Shown: in pieces, positions 40,357 through 49,808 of the stretch
Layout: every line of letters begins with the position of its first letter
Position numbering within the stretch: the stretch's first letter is position 1
NCBI GenBank assembly: GCA_017527075.1
Contig: JAFXQM010000011.1
Coordinates: forward strand, 1 to 54,662
Direction of reading: 5' to 3'
DNA: 54,662 nucleotides
From: Selenomonadaceae bacterium
GTDB taxonomy: Bacteria; Bacillota; Negativicutes; Selenomonadales; Selenomonadaceae
Translations under genes and position numbers: made by a program
Notes under the pieces: generated by a model
Told to the model about the DNA's origin: nothing
Database searches by the model: none
What the model saw: only the letters and a program-made list of their open reading frames with translations

Positions 40357-41975
40357 TGAAACTTCCGGCTTTGACCGAGGAAAATCTTTCCGACATTCAA
40401 ATTGAACTTGAAAGTCGCCTGTCGAGTTTGCATGTCACGGAAAAAGATATTTTGCGGGCGCAACTGCTCGTCGAAGAAATTTCCTTGCGCATGATAAATT
40501 ACGGGCACGCCGCGCAGGTCGACGTTCAAATCGTCAAGCAATTCTTCGGAAAAATTCAAATCCGAATGACTGCCGAGGGCGGCGCGTACAATCCGCTCGT
40601 CGAAGTCACCGAGTTGACCGAGGACGACGAAGATTTTTACGCCGTGATGATTCTCAAGGCGCACCGACAACGGTTGAATTGGTTCCACGACAAAAATCAC
40701 AACGTCGTGACAATCAACGTGCGCGACGAGAGCAACAGGCAACTTTGGTTGACGGCGGCGGGTATCGTCGGCGGACTGATATGCGGCTTCGTGATGAAAG
40801 AATTTTTGTCGACGGAGACAATCGCGCTCGTTGAGGAAAATTTCATCACGCCGATAAACACAATGTTCCTCAACGCCTTGAACATGGTTATCGCGCCCGT
40901 GATTTTCTTCAGCGTCCTCAGCGGAATAACCGGCATGGGCACCGGCGCGGGCGTCGGCAAGATTGGCTCCGAATTAATCGGGCTGTGTCTTTCCAACACG
41001 GCACTCGCTGTGATAATCGGGCTCGGCGTCGCGCAAATCGTCTTCAGCGGCTCCGTCCCGCAAATCGGCACGATACCCTCCGCGGTCAACGCAAACGTCG
41101 CGGCTTACGAATTTTCTTTGGTTCAATTCGTCGTCGGCATCATTCCGAAAGATTTAATCACTCCGATTATCGACGGCGACTTCCTGAAGATAATTTTCGT
41201 TGCCGCACTCTTCGGCGCGGCGTTGAATTCCTTGGAGGACAAAGCGCGGCTCCTGAAAGAGCTCGTGAACAACTTCAACGAATTTTTTATGAAGGTCGTC
41301 GGCATGATTATATTATTCGTGCCGCTTATTTCTTTCTTCGCGATGATTTTCTTTGTCGTCGACATGAGCGCGGATGTTGTTCTGGCGATGGGGAAATTTA
41401 TTTTAGGGATATTTTTCAGCGCAATCATAACGCTCGGCCTTCACGCGCCGGCTGTTATGTTCTTCGGGAAAAATTCTCCCGCGCCCTTCCTGAAAAAAAT
41501 TCCCGAAGTGTGCCCGATACCTTTCGCCACGAGCAGCAGCAATGTCTCCATGCCGTCCACCATGAACTTTTGCATAAAAAGATTGGGCATCTCGCCGAAG
41601 ATAACTTCGTTTGCCATACCAATCGCCACAATCGTCAACTCCAACGGCACTTGCGTTTATATATCGCTCTTGGTGATTATGTTCCTGAAAATGTACGGCA
41701 TTGACGTTGACTTCGACAAAATGCTGATAATTTTCGCGATGACTCTGTCGCTGACGGCGGGCGCGCCCGGCATGCCCAACGGAACGGTAATTCGAGTGCT
41801 GACCATCACCGCGACCTTCGGCGTGCCGAGTGACATTGCCGGCATATTGTTTTGCATTGATGCCCTTGTCGACAGATTTATCACTTGCTTCAACGTGGCG
41901 GGCTCCGTGGCGGTGACGATGATGTTGGCGGGCAGAGAAAATCTTTTGAACGAGAAAATTTATTTCGGGAAATGA
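40353..41975 (+). CDS. Dicarboxylate/amino-acid:cation symporter with RsbW-like N-terminal domain
   Basis: Residues 1-125 resemble a degenerate HATPase of the anti-sigma kinase type: LLVEEISLRMINYG in place of the N-box, and AEGGAYNPL in place of D-G-G-x-F-x-P. Residues 130-540 are a DAACS symporter with eight or more helices, the serine-rich FATSSSNVSMPSTMNF and SLTAGAPGMPNGTV motifs. A cytoplasmic nucleotide-binding-like domain could gate or sense transport. The gene overlaps the efflux adaptor and precedes the pump, which is an unusual place. Loss of the G1 aspartate suggests it may not hydrolyse ATP. Confidence 0.85.
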   Translation: MMKLPALTEENLSDIQIELESRLSSLHVTEKDILRAQLLVEEISLRMINYGHAAQVDVQIVKQFFGKIQIRMTAEGGAYNPLVEVTELTEDDEDFYAVMILKAHRQRLNWFHDKNHNVVTINVRDESNRQLWLTAAGIVGGLICGFVMKEFLSTETIALVEENFITPINTMFLNALNMVIAPVIFFSVLSGITGMGTGAGVGKIGSELIGLCLSNTALAVIIGLGVAQIVFSGSVPQIGTIPSAVNANVAAYEFSLVQFVVGIIPKDLITPIIDGDFLKIIFVAALFGAALNSLEDKARLLKELVNNFNEFFMKVVGMIILFVPLISFFAMIFFVVDMSADVVLAMGKFILGIFFSAIITLGLHAPAVMFFGKNSPAPFLKKIPEVCPIPFATSSSNVSMPSTMNFCIKRLGISPKITSFAIPIATIVNSNGTCVYISLLVIMFLKMYGIDVDFDKMLIIFAMTLSLTAGAPGMPNGTVIRVLTITATFGVPSDIAGILFCIDALVDRFITCFNVAGSVAVTMMLAGRENLLNEKIYFGK

Positions 41976-41987
41976 GGCGTGATTTTT

Positions 41988-42092
41988 ATGAGCGGGTTTC
42001 GATTAAAATTTTTAAGCGCGGCGGTCGTCGTGAGCGTCGAAATTTTTTCGTCGACGAATCAAATTCCTCAGCCTTTAATTAAGGAGGCGTAG
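41988..42092 (+). CDS. Possible 34-residue peptide in the efflux operon
   Basis: The frame starts at ATG 41988 with GAGG nine bases upstream and ends just before the pump gene, including the pump ribosome site. The first half is basic then hydrophobic (RLKFLSAAVVVSVEIF), like a short signal or membrane peptide. It may be a leader that couples translation of the pump, or chance. Confidence 0.35.
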   Translation: MSGFRLKFLSAAVVVSVEIFSSTNQIPQPLIKEA

Positions 42093-42094
42093 AC

Positions 42095-45000
42095 GTGGCA
42101 AAATTTTTTATCCACAGACCAATCTTCGCGATAGTCATTGCCTTGATAATCACGCTCGTCGGACTTCTCGCGGCAGTGCAACTTCCAATCGCGCAGTATC
42201 CTCAAATCTCTCCGCCGACAATTTCAGTCAGCACGACTTACACCGGCGCGAACGCCTACGTTGTCAATGAGACAATCGCGCAGGTCATCGAACAGCAAGT
42301 CAACGGCACCGACGGAATGGATTACATGAGCTCCAACTCAGACGACACCGGCCGTTACAGCTTGCAGGTTGTCTTCGAGGTCGGCACCGACGGCGACATG
42401 GACTCCGTCAAAGTTCAAAACAACGTCGCGATTGCCAACGCCAGCTTGCCCACCGACGTCCAGCGCCAGGGCGTCACCACCCGCAAGGCGTCAAACGAAA
42501 TGGCTCTCTTCTTGGCAATGTATTCGCCCGACGGAAGTTACGACCGCGCCTTCATGAAAAATTACGCGGACATTTATCTGATGGACGAGATTAAGCGCGT
42601 CGACGGCGTGGGCGACGTTCAAATCTTCGGCTCCGATTATTCCATGCGCATTTGGCTCAACCCCGACAAGCTCGCCGAATACAATTTGACTGTCGCCGAT
42701 GTTACCGACGCCATCAACGAACAAAACCTGCAGGCGGCGGCGGGCACAATCGGTTCAATGCCTCTGGCGCAAGGTCAGGAGAAACAATTCACCGGCAAAG
42801 TTCAGGGACGCCTCACAGACATTTCCGAGTTTGAAAATATTATTTTGAAGAGCCGCAGCGACGGAACTTTCGTTTTCATGAAGGACGTCGCGCGAATCGA
42901 ATCCGGTCAACGTCAAAACAATATCGTCGCGAAGTTCAACGGTTATCCGTCCGTCAGCTTCGGCATTCAGCTCACGAGCGACGCAAACGCCATGACAACC
43001 GTCCGCAACGTTCAGGACATCATCGAGCGGCAACGCCCGAATCTCCTGCCCGGACTTTTCATCAGCGAAATTTTCGACAGCACAGATTACATTCGCGCAT
43101 CGATTGAAGAAGTCGCGCACACGTTCATTGAGGCGTTGCTCCTCGTCGTGTTGGTTATCTTCGTCTTCCTGCAGAGCTGGCGCGCGACACTCATTCCGCT
43201 GCTGGCCGTGCCCGTGTCATTAATCGGAACTTTCGCGGCGTTCATCGTCCTCGGCTTCTCAATCAACACGCTGACACTTTTCGCCATGGTCTTGGCGATT
43301 GGTCTGGTCGTCGACGACGCGATTGTCGTTATCGAAAACGTCGAGCACCACATGGAGGAGGGACTCACTCCCGTCGACGCAACCGAGCGCGCCATGGACG
43401 AAGTGCAAGGACCTGTCGTCGCGATTGCATTCGTGCTGGCGGCGGTGTTCGTGCCCGTCGCTTTCCTCGGCGGAATGATGGGCGTCCTTTATCGGCAGTT
43501 CGCGCTGACGATTGCAATTTCCATGGGCTTATCGGCGTTCGTCGCGCTCACGTTGACTCCCGCACTGTGCGCCATGATTCTCAAGCCCAAAGACCCGAAC
43601 AAAAAGCTTGGGCTCTTCGATAAATTTTTTAACGGCTTCAACAACTGGTTCGACCGCACGAAAAATTCTTACGTCGGAATGGTTGCCTCGTTAATCAAAC
43701 GCTCTCAGCTCACGGTAATTTTCCTGGTGATTGTCCTCGGCTGCACGTGGATGATTTATCAGCGGCTGCCGTCGACCTTCGTGCCCGAAGAGGATCAAGG
43801 TTATTTCTTCACGTCGATAAGCTTGCCCGAAGGCACGTCGATGAATCACACCGTTGAAACGATTGACAAACTCGGCGCGGCGGTCATGAAGGAAATGCCC
43901 GGCCTCAAGAACTGCATGATGATTACCGGCTTCGACATTCTTTCTTTCGGCGCGAAACCGAGCGCGGGCATAATCGTCTGCGGCTTGGAAGATTGGACGA
44001 AGCGCGGCAAAGATGCGTCGGTCAACGCGTGTATCGGCACGATGTTCCGCCTGGGCGCGATGACTGTCCCCGAAGCTCAAGTCATTGCGTTTAACCCGCC
44101 CGCACTCCCCGGCCTCGGCAACGTCGGCGGCTGGTCAATGCAGCTCCAAGACATGGCGGGTCACACGGACGAGGAACTCGACGCGCTGACGAAAAAAATT
44201 GTCGGGCGCGCGAATCAGCGTCCCGAAATGCAAGGCGTTCGCACGACTTTCAACATTGCCTCCCCGACCGTCGAATACGAAATCGACCGCGAGAAAGTCA
44301 AACTCCTCGGCGTGAAATTGTCGGACGTGTTCACGGCTCTGCAAGTCAACTTCGGCGGCATGCAAGTCAACGACTTCAACAAATTCGGGCGCACGTACAA
44401 AGTCATGCTCCAATCCGACGTGCTTTATCGTTCGGAGGCGGACTGCGCGCGTTTCGTTTTCGTCAAAGGTTCGGGCGGGCAAATGGTTCCGCTCATGAGT
44501 TTAATCACGCCGAAATATTCCACGGGTCCCACGCAAATTTCCAGATTCAACGCGGCGCGCGCCGTGACGATTCAGGGCAACGCGGGCGCGGGTTACTCTT
44601 CGGGTCAGGCAATGAATGCGATTGAAGAAATCGTCAAGGAGGAGGCGGGCGTCGGCTTCAATATCGAGTGGTCGGGGCAGTCGCGCGAAGAGAAGAAAGC
44701 CGCCAGCTCCACCGGTCAAGTCTTGGCTCTTGCGTTGGTTTTCGTCTTCCTCATGCTCGCCGCGCTTTACGAAAGTTGGTCTGTGCCTTACGCGGTTTTG
44801 CTCAGCGTGCCGACGGGATTATTCGGCGCGGTCTTCTCGGAGTATTTCCTTGCGTGGTTCGAAGCGATGCTCAACAACGGCCAGCAGAATGCGGGACTTC
44901 AGGACAGCGTTTACATGCAAATCGGAATCATCATGATAATCGGTTTGGCGGCGAAGAACGCGATACTGATTGTCGAGTTCGCAAAGGTTCGTGTCGACCG

Positions 45001-45289
45001 CGGCATGCCCCCGATTAAGGCGGCGTTGGAAGCGGCGGGCTTGCGTCTGCGCCCGATACTCATGACGTCGTTCGCGTTCATCATCGGCTGCTTGCCCCTG
45101 GCGATGGCGACGGGCGCGGGCTCGGCGGCGCGCAACGGCATGGGCGTGGCTGTCGTCGGCGGAATGCTCTTCGCCACCACGCTCGGAATTTTCGTTATCC
45201 CCGTCCTCTTCGTCATCACTGAATGGGTTGCCAAGAAACTCGGCTTCATGAAACAAGAGAAACAAAAATCTTCCGTCGATTACATGTGA
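42095..45289 (+). CDS. RND multidrug efflux pump, AcrB/HAE1 family
   Basis: The 1064-residue inner membrane pump has twelve helices and two large periplasmic loops. The proton-relay residues are visible as GLVVDDAIVVIENVE (two Asp in helix 4) and GLAAKNAILIVEFAK (Lys in helix 10). The N-terminal FFIHRPIFAIVIALIITLVG is typical. It exports hydrophobic drugs or bile-like compounds. GTG 42095 follows AAGGAGG. With the adaptor at 39076 it forms an efflux pair, and the outer membrane channel must be encoded elsewhere. Confidence 0.97.
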   Translation: MAKFFIHRPIFAIVIALIITLVGLLAAVQLPIAQYPQISPPTISVSTTYTGANAYVVNETIAQVIEQQVNGTDGMDYMSSNSDDTGRYSLQVVFEVGTDGDMDSVKVQNNVAIANASLPTDVQRQGVTTRKASNEMALFLAMYSPDGSYDRAFMKNYADIYLMDEIKRVDGVGDVQIFGSDYSMRIWLNPDKLAEYNLTVADVTDAINEQNLQAAAGTIGSMPLAQGQEKQFTGKVQGRLTDISEFENIILKSRSDGTFVFMKDVARIESGQRQNNIVAKFNGYPSVSFGIQLTSDANAMTTVRNVQDIIERQRPNLLPGLFISEIFDSTDYIRASIEEVAHTFIEALLLVVLVIFVFLQSWRATLIPLLAVPVSLIGTFAAFIVLGFSINTLTLFAMVLAIGLVVDDAIVVIENVEHHMEEGLTPVDATERAMDEVQGPVVAIAFVLAAVFVPVAFLGGMMGVLYRQFALTIAISMGLSAFVALTLTPALCAMILKPKDPNKKLGLFDKFFNGFNNWFDRTKNSYVGMVASLIKRSQLTVIFLVIVLGCTWMIYQRLPSTFVPEEDQGYFFTSISLPEGTSMNHTVETIDKLGAAVMKEMPGLKNCMMITGFDILSFGAKPSAGIIVCGLEDWTKRGKDASVNACIGTMFRLGAMTVPEAQVIAFNPPALPGLGNVGGWSMQLQDMAGHTDEELDALTKKIVGRANQRPEMQGVRTTFNIASPTVEYEIDREKVKLLGVKLSDVFTALQVNFGGMQVNDFNKFGRTYKVMLQSDVLYRSEADCARFVFVKGSGGQMVPLMSLITPKYSTGPTQISRFNAARAVTIQGNAGAGYSSGQAMNAIEEIVKEEAGVGFNIEWSGQSREEKKAASSTGQVLALALVFVFLMLAALYESWSVPYAVLLSVPTGLFGAVFSEYFLAWFEAMLNNGQQNAGLQDSVYMQIGIIMIIGLAAKNAILIVEFAKVRVDRGMPPIKAALEAAGLRLRPILMTSFAFIIGCLPLAMATGAGSAARNGMGVAVVGGMLFATTLGIFVIPVLFVITEWVAKKLGFMKQEKQKSSVDYM

Positions 45290-45299
45290 GAAAAAAATT

Positions 45300-45372
45300 T
45301 AACCGTCGAGTCAAAAGCTCGGCGGTTTTTTGTTGCAAAAAAAATCCCCGCCGACTTCGACGGGGAAAAAAT
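45300..45372. terminator. Two terminators between the convergent efflux and sucrose operons
   Basis: AACCGTCGAG and CTCGGCGGTT followed by T6 (45300-45332) serve the efflux operon. CCCCGCCG and CGACGGGG (45348-45367), with A- and T-runs on the two sides, could work in both directions. Confidence 0.75.
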
Positions 45373-45380
45373 TTTTTTCC

Positions 45381-45404
45381 TTAAAGCTTAAAGCTCAAAG
45401 CTCA
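45381..45404 (-). repeat. Heptamer array after the sucrose hydrolase gene
   Basis: TTAAAGC, TTAAAGC and TCAAAGC occur in a row on the plus strand, directly after the hydrolase stop codon. Confidence 0.6.
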
Positions 45405-46955
45405 CTTATAAGTGAACTGACCGAGAGCCCAAACTCTGCCGGAGACTCTTTGGAGAGGTTTATCGGCGGAGAATTCGAGGACGGGCGCGACGTCGTCCAC
45501 GGGGTAAACGAGCAGGCTGCAAGCTTCCTCGCCGTCCTGCAGGAAGAGTTCGATAACGGATTTGTCGACGAAGAGGCGGAACTGGAGGTCCAAGTTGGTG
45601 AAGAGTTTGAATTTGCGGATGCCCAGGTCGACGTCGGTGTTTTTGCCGTCATTGAACGGGCGAATGCCTTTGCCGCCGAGTTTCATGTGGTTGCGGTCGA
45701 GCGTGAGGATTTGAGTGTTGCGGTCGTATTTGATGACGAATTTTTCTTCGCCCCAATTAATGGTGACTTCAGCCTGGCGCGCCTCGCCGAAAGTGATTGT
45801 GATGTCGGACTCGGAGCCGTCGGGCAGTTTGACGATTGTGCCCTGCGCGTTGGAAACGTCAACGTCGGTGCGTTCGCCGCGGAGAGCTTCCATTTCTTTG
45901 ACGGGCTGGCTGCGGACTTTGCCCTGATGAATCGTCAGTTCGCGCGGCATGGTCAGCGAGTAAAGCCAGCCGTCTTCAGCGGACGGAATCTGGTCAACGA
46001 GGTCGGGCATACCAACCCAGCCAACCATGATGTGGCGCGCCTCATTGGCGAAGACCTGCGGGGAGTAGAAGTCAAAACCTTTGTCGAGTTCATGGAACTT
46101 GCCGTGAATCATGTCGAGGCTGTCAACGGAGAAATGCCCGATGAAGTAGCCGGCGAGGCAGTGATTCTGATAACGGAGCTCTTGGTGCGGGACGCCTTGC
46201 GGGCAAACGATGAGCACGTCCATATCCTCAAACTGCAAGAGGTTGGGGCATTCCCACATGTAACCGAAATCGTAATAATCGGTTTTGACTTCGCCGAGGA
46301 GTTCCCAGCCGCCCTCAGGTTTTTCCTTGTAAATGAGGACTGCGCCGTTTGTGGGGCGCGAGCTCTTTGCGGGGTCACTCATGCGCTGCGCGGCCATGGC
46401 GAAGTAACGGACGCCGTTGCGATAGAAGAAGTTGGGGTCACGGAAATGCGCGGTGTAACCTTCGGGGTTGCCGTAAACTTGAATTTCATCCAATCTGACG
46501 GAGCCGTCCTCTTGCATGGTGCCGAAGCGTTGCGCGACAGTGCGGACGTAATTTTCGTCGCGGGCGTTGCAGGTGTAGAAGACGCGAACCTTGCCGTCCT
46601 CCGCGAAGCCGCAGCCGCTGTGGCAGCCGTCCTTATCGTGCTCGTCGCGCGGCCAGAGGGAGAGTTCGGGCATGGTGTAGTTGATGAAATCTTTCGTCGC
46701 GGTGTGCATCCAAGATTTATTCTTGTGCCACTGTTGGTTTTCGGGGACAGGGTTCCACTGGCAGAAGATGTGATAGGTGCCGTCGACGCAAACCAGACCG
46801 TTCGGGTCACTTATCAGGGAGTGGGGCGCGTCGATGTGGAAGCGGTTGTGCCAGCGGCTCGTGAGGGGCATTTCGTTGCGGACGCGCTCGTCGACAGCCT
46901 TCTTGTCAAACTTTGCCTTGATGCTCTCCAAAGTTTCACCGGATTTTTTTGCCAT
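45402..46955 (-). CDS. scrB: Sucrose-6-phosphate hydrolase, glycoside hydrolase family 32
   Basis: The enzyme splits sucrose 6-phosphate delivered by the PTS into glucose 6-phosphate and fructose. The 517-residue protein has the nucleophile in SLISDPNGL, the RDPNFF motif, and the acid/base Glu in WECPNLL, followed by the beta-sandwich domain. It is separated from the sucrose PTS gene by two small membrane-protein genes on the same strand. GGAGG precedes the ATG. Confidence 0.94.
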   Translation of the reverse strand: MAKKSGETLESIKAKFDKKAVDERVRNEMPLTSRWHNRFHIDAPHSLISDPNGLVCVDGTYHIFCQWNPVPENQQWHKNKSWMHTATKDFINYTMPELSLWPRDEHDKDGCHSGCGFAEDGKVRVFYTCNARDENYVRTVAQRFGTMQEDGSVRLDEIQVYGNPEGYTAHFRDPNFFYRNGVRYFAMAAQRMSDPAKSSRPTNGAVLIYKEKPEGGWELLGEVKTDYYDFGYMWECPNLLQFEDMDVLIVCPQGVPHQELRYQNHCLAGYFIGHFSVDSLDMIHGKFHELDKGFDFYSPQVFANEARHIMVGWVGMPDLVDQIPSAEDGWLYSLTMPRELTIHQGKVRSQPVKEMEALRGERTDVDVSNAQGTIVKLPDGSESDITITFGEARQAEVTINWGEEKFVIKYDRNTQILTLDRNHMKLGGKGIRPFNDGKNTDVDLGIRKFKLFTNLDLQFRLFVDKSVIELFLQDGEEACSLLVYPVDDVAPVLEFSADKPLQRVSGRVWALGQFTYK

Positions 46956-46967
46956 AAAAACTCCTCC

Positions 46968-47402
46968 TTAACTTTTGATAATGGAATATATAACTGTGAC
47001 GACTAATGCGCCGACGGTAATAGCCATGCCGCCGACTGCCGCCATAGAAGCGATTGCCATGTTGCGGACGTGTCTGCCCATTTCATCAAGTTTGGAATCC
47101 GTGTTTTTCATGTCAGCGTCGTGATTCGCTCGCATTTCTTTCATGTCAGCGTCGCGATTAGCTCGCATTTCTTTCATGTCGGCGTCGTGGTTAGCTCGCA
47201 TTTCTTTCATGTCAGCGTCGTGTTTTTGACACATCTCCATGATTTCTTTTGCGCGCTGATTATCTCGGTCACGCATTTCTTGCTTGAAGTCTTGGAATGA
47301 ATCAATCAGCCCGTCGATCTTGGTTAAGACATTATCAATCCGCGCATTTTGAGCGTCGATTTGCCGCTGAAGATTTTCGTTGATTCGTTCTTGGTCCGTC
47401 AT
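46968..47402 (-). CDS. Coiled-coil membrane protein with 11-residue repeats (sucrose operon)
   Basis: The 144-residue protein begins MTDQERINENLQRQIDAQNA, nearly identical to the next gene upstream. A repeated 11-residue unit (MKEMRANHDAD) occurs about four times at residues 60-105. After a D-E-M-G-R-H-V-R-N junction comes one helix (residues 118-140). Its closest relatives in the window are at 47416 and 30360. The repeat is encoded by 33-bp DNA units and could change copy number in frame. Function is unknown; co-expression with sucrose uptake is implied by position. Confidence 0.75.
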   Translation of the reverse strand: MTDQERINENLQRQIDAQNARIDNVLTKIDGLIDSFQDFKQEMRDRDNQRAKEIMEMCQKHDADMKEMRANHDADMKEMRANRDADMKEMRANHDADMKNTDSKLDEMGRHVRNMAIASMAAVGGMAITVGALVVTVIYSIIKS

Positions 47403-47415
47403 TTTGAACACCGCC

Positions 47416-47718
47416 TCAATGTCTGAGCAAGGAGATGATAACAGCGACGACCATGGCTGCGATAGCTCCCATTGCCGTCAAAGACAAATTGCGGACGTGT
47501 TTGCCCATGTCATTGATACGGTTTTGTATGTTGCTGACACTCGAGCGAATCTCGCGGATTTCATCTGCGCGCATTTGATTTTGTTGACGCATTTCATCTT
47601 TGAAGTCTTGGAATGAATCAATCAGTCCGTCGACCTTGGTTAAGACATTATCAATCCGCGCATTTTGAGCGTCGATTTGCCGCTGAAGATTTTCGTTGAT
47701 TCGTTCTTGTTCAGTCAT
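47416..47718 (-). CDS. Coiled-coil membrane protein, duplicate of the neighbour (sucrose operon)
   Basis: The 100-residue protein starts at ATG 47718 behind GGAGGTGA. The first 40 residues are almost the same as those of the gene at 46968, and the DNA is nearly identical over about 110 bases, which shows a recent duplication. It lacks the 11-residue repeats, has a shorter coiled region (DEIREIRSSVSNIQNRIND) and the same M-G-K-H-V-R-N junction before the single C-terminal helix. Function unknown. Confidence 0.75.
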   Translation of the reverse strand: MTEQERINENLQRQIDAQNARIDNVLTKVDGLIDSFQDFKDEMRQQNQMRADEIREIRSSVSNIQNRINDMGKHVRNLSLTAMGAIAAMVVAVIISLLRH

Positions 47719-47741
47719 GTTAATCACCTCCCGCCTGCTCA

Positions 47742-47792
47742 AAAACAGCCGCGCCCGTATGCAATTTTTTACAAAACGAGCGCGGCAATGAT
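47742..47792 (-). terminator. Hairpin between the sucrose PTS gene and the small membrane proteins
   Basis: On the minus strand GCCGCGCTCG and CGGGCGCGGC form a strong stem around an AT-rich loop of about 24 bases, followed by TGTTTTT. It may act as a partial terminator or an mRNA-stabilising stem that sets lower expression of the downstream genes. Confidence 0.5.
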
Positions 47793-47817
47793 TCTGAGTC
47801 AGTGTTGAGATGAAAAA

Positions 47818-49743
47818 TTATTCGTCGTGTTTAAAGAGCACGTAAGTCAGCGCGAAGCCGACAGCAAAAGCAATGACGTTGACGATGATGTACTGGACAA
47901 TTTGACCGTTCATGTAGAGGAGCATGCCGGGCAGAACCGTGATACCCATGCCGGTGCCTGCCAGTCCGAGGAAGCTGGAGACAGCACCGCCGGCCGCGCC
48001 ACCGACGCAACCGAAGATGAACGGTTTCATGAGACGCAGGTTGATACCGAAGATAGCCGGCTCGGTGATACCCAGGAACGCGGGAACGGTCGAGGAGATG
48101 TAAAGAGCGCGTTTACGCGGGTCTTGAGTTTTGAGCGAGACAGCCAACGCCGCACCACCCTGAGCAATCGTCGCGCAGGTGATAATCGCGTTGAAGGGGT
48201 CGGAGCCCTGAGTGGACAGCAGATAAATTTCCAACGCGCTGAAGACGTGGTGGACACCGAAGATAACGATGACCTGTTGCAAGCCGCCGATAATCAGACC
48301 GCCGACGACAGGAATCGTCAAGAACTGTTGAACCGCGCCGAAGACCAAGCTTTCCAAGCCGTGCATGATGGGGCCGACAACGAGGAAGCCGAGAGCCATT
48401 GAGACAGTCAACGTGAGGAACGGAGTAACGATGAGGTCAATCATATCGGGGATAAAGGTTTTCAAAAATTGCTGGAATTTGGCTGCGAAGATACCGAGAA
48501 CAAGTGCAGGAAGAACCGAGCCCTGATAACCGACGAGCGGAATGGTCACGAAGCCCAAATCGAGCGGAATAGGAGTTTTGCCTGCATATTCGGGCAAGGC
48601 GGACGCCTCAACCCAAGTGAGACCTTTTTCTGCAATTTCGGCCGCTGAGCCACCGACGACATATGCGTTAGGCAAACCGGGGAAGACGAGCATCAAACCG
48701 AGAACGATACCGATAACAGCTGTGCCGCCGAATTTGTTCATCGTCGACCAGCAGACCAACGCCGGCAAAAAAGCAAACGCCGTATCAGTCAAAACTTGTG
48801 TCATCAACAGGAAGTTGGGGTCCCACTCGCTGCCGAGGGAGAGGATGGCACCGCGCGCGCCCATGAAAAGACCTGTTGCGACGAGGACGGGGATAATCGG
48901 GACGAAAACGTCGCCGAGGGTACGAGAAATTTTCTGCATCAAACTCATTTCGGCGTAAGCAGCCTCTTTGCCGCCGCCGCCCGCCAGTGACGGTTTGAGC
49001 TTGATAAATTCCTCCGTGACTTTGTCGACGAAGCCCGTGCCGCAGATAATCTGATACTGCTGAGCCGCGAAGAATTGTCCTTTGACGCCGTCGATGTTCT
49101 CAACTTTTTTCTCTTGAATCTTCGACTTGTCGTTGACGATAAGGCGCAGACGCGTGGCGCAGTGTTCGGCCGTGCGGACGTTGTCGGGGCCGCCGACGTA
49201 TTTCATGATGAGTTTGGCGACGCGCTCTTCGTCGGGCAGGCCGTCGTATTGAGAGTCGTCGGCGTCCTTCTCCACGGGCGCGGAGCTCGCCTCTTCTGCC
49301 GCCGCCTTTGCAGTGACTTCTTGTCCGTCAAGCTCGACCGTGATGTCGCCGAAGTCCGCGTGGTTCGTGACAACAACCGGAGTCGTCGTTTCGTAACCGG
49401 CCTTCTTGATTGCTTCGGGGCTGAATTCAAGCAGGAGCTGGCCGCGTTTGATTTTGTCGCCCGCCTCTGCTTTCGGCGTGAAGCCCTCGCCGTTCATTTT
49501 GACGGTGTCCATGCCGACGTGAATCAGCAATTCAATACCGTCATCCGACTTGAGACCGATGGCGTGTCCCGTCGGGAAGAAGACAGTTATCTCACCGTCG
49601 AACGGAGAGAAGACTTGCCCCTTCGGGTTCTGGACGGCGACGCCGCGTCCCATTGCGCCGCTCGCAAAAACGGGGTCGTTGATTGAATTCAACGGAACCA
49701 ATTTACCGTTCAGCGGGCTGCTTATTCGGATGTCCTTTGCCAT
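47818..49743 (-). CDS. scrA: Sucrose-specific PTS transporter, IIA-IIB-IIC
   Basis: The 641-residue protein phosphorylates sucrose on uptake. Domain order is IIA (residues 1-150; phospho-His in ELLIHVGMDTV), a linker rich in A and E, IIB (phospho-Cys in EHCATRLRL), then IIC with about ten helices and GITEPAIFG near the end. IIA-first order is less common than IIB-IIC-IIA. Starting at ATG 49743 with GGAGGG upstream. Sucrose is assigned from the linked hydrolase gene and the ScrA-like IIC. Confidence 0.92.
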   Translation of the reverse strand: MAKDIRISSPLNGKLVPLNSINDPVFASGAMGRGVAVQNPKGQVFSPFDGEITVFFPTGHAIGLKSDDGIELLIHVGMDTVKMNGEGFTPKAEAGDKIKRGQLLLEFSPEAIKKAGYETTTPVVVTNHADFGDITVELDGQEVTAKAAAEEASSAPVEKDADDSQYDGLPDEERVAKLIMKYVGGPDNVRTAEHCATRLRLIVNDKSKIQEKKVENIDGVKGQFFAAQQYQIICGTGFVDKVTEEFIKLKPSLAGGGGKEAAYAEMSLMQKISRTLGDVFVPIIPVLVATGLFMGARGAILSLGSEWDPNFLLMTQVLTDTAFAFLPALVCWSTMNKFGGTAVIGIVLGLMLVFPGLPNAYVVGGSAAEIAEKGLTWVEASALPEYAGKTPIPLDLGFVTIPLVGYQGSVLPALVLGIFAAKFQQFLKTFIPDMIDLIVTPFLTLTVSMALGFLVVGPIMHGLESLVFGAVQQFLTIPVVGGLIIGGLQQVIVIFGVHHVFSALEIYLLSTQGSDPFNAIITCATIAQGGAALAVSLKTQDPRKRALYISSTVPAFLGITEPAIFGINLRLMKPFIFGCVGGAAGGAVSSFLGLAGTGMGITVLPGMLLYMNGQIVQYIIVNVIAFAVGFALTYVLFKHDE

Positions 49744-49808
49744 AAAAAACCACACCCTCCTGAAGTTTAAAACCCTAAAAAAAAATTTGTGTGTTAAAAC
49801 CTTCTTAG

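Noticed and set aside
45330..47006. Plus-strand frame of 558 codons opposite the sucrose hydrolase gene
   Set aside because: It is the antisense shadow of a clear GH32 gene, open only because of codon bias.
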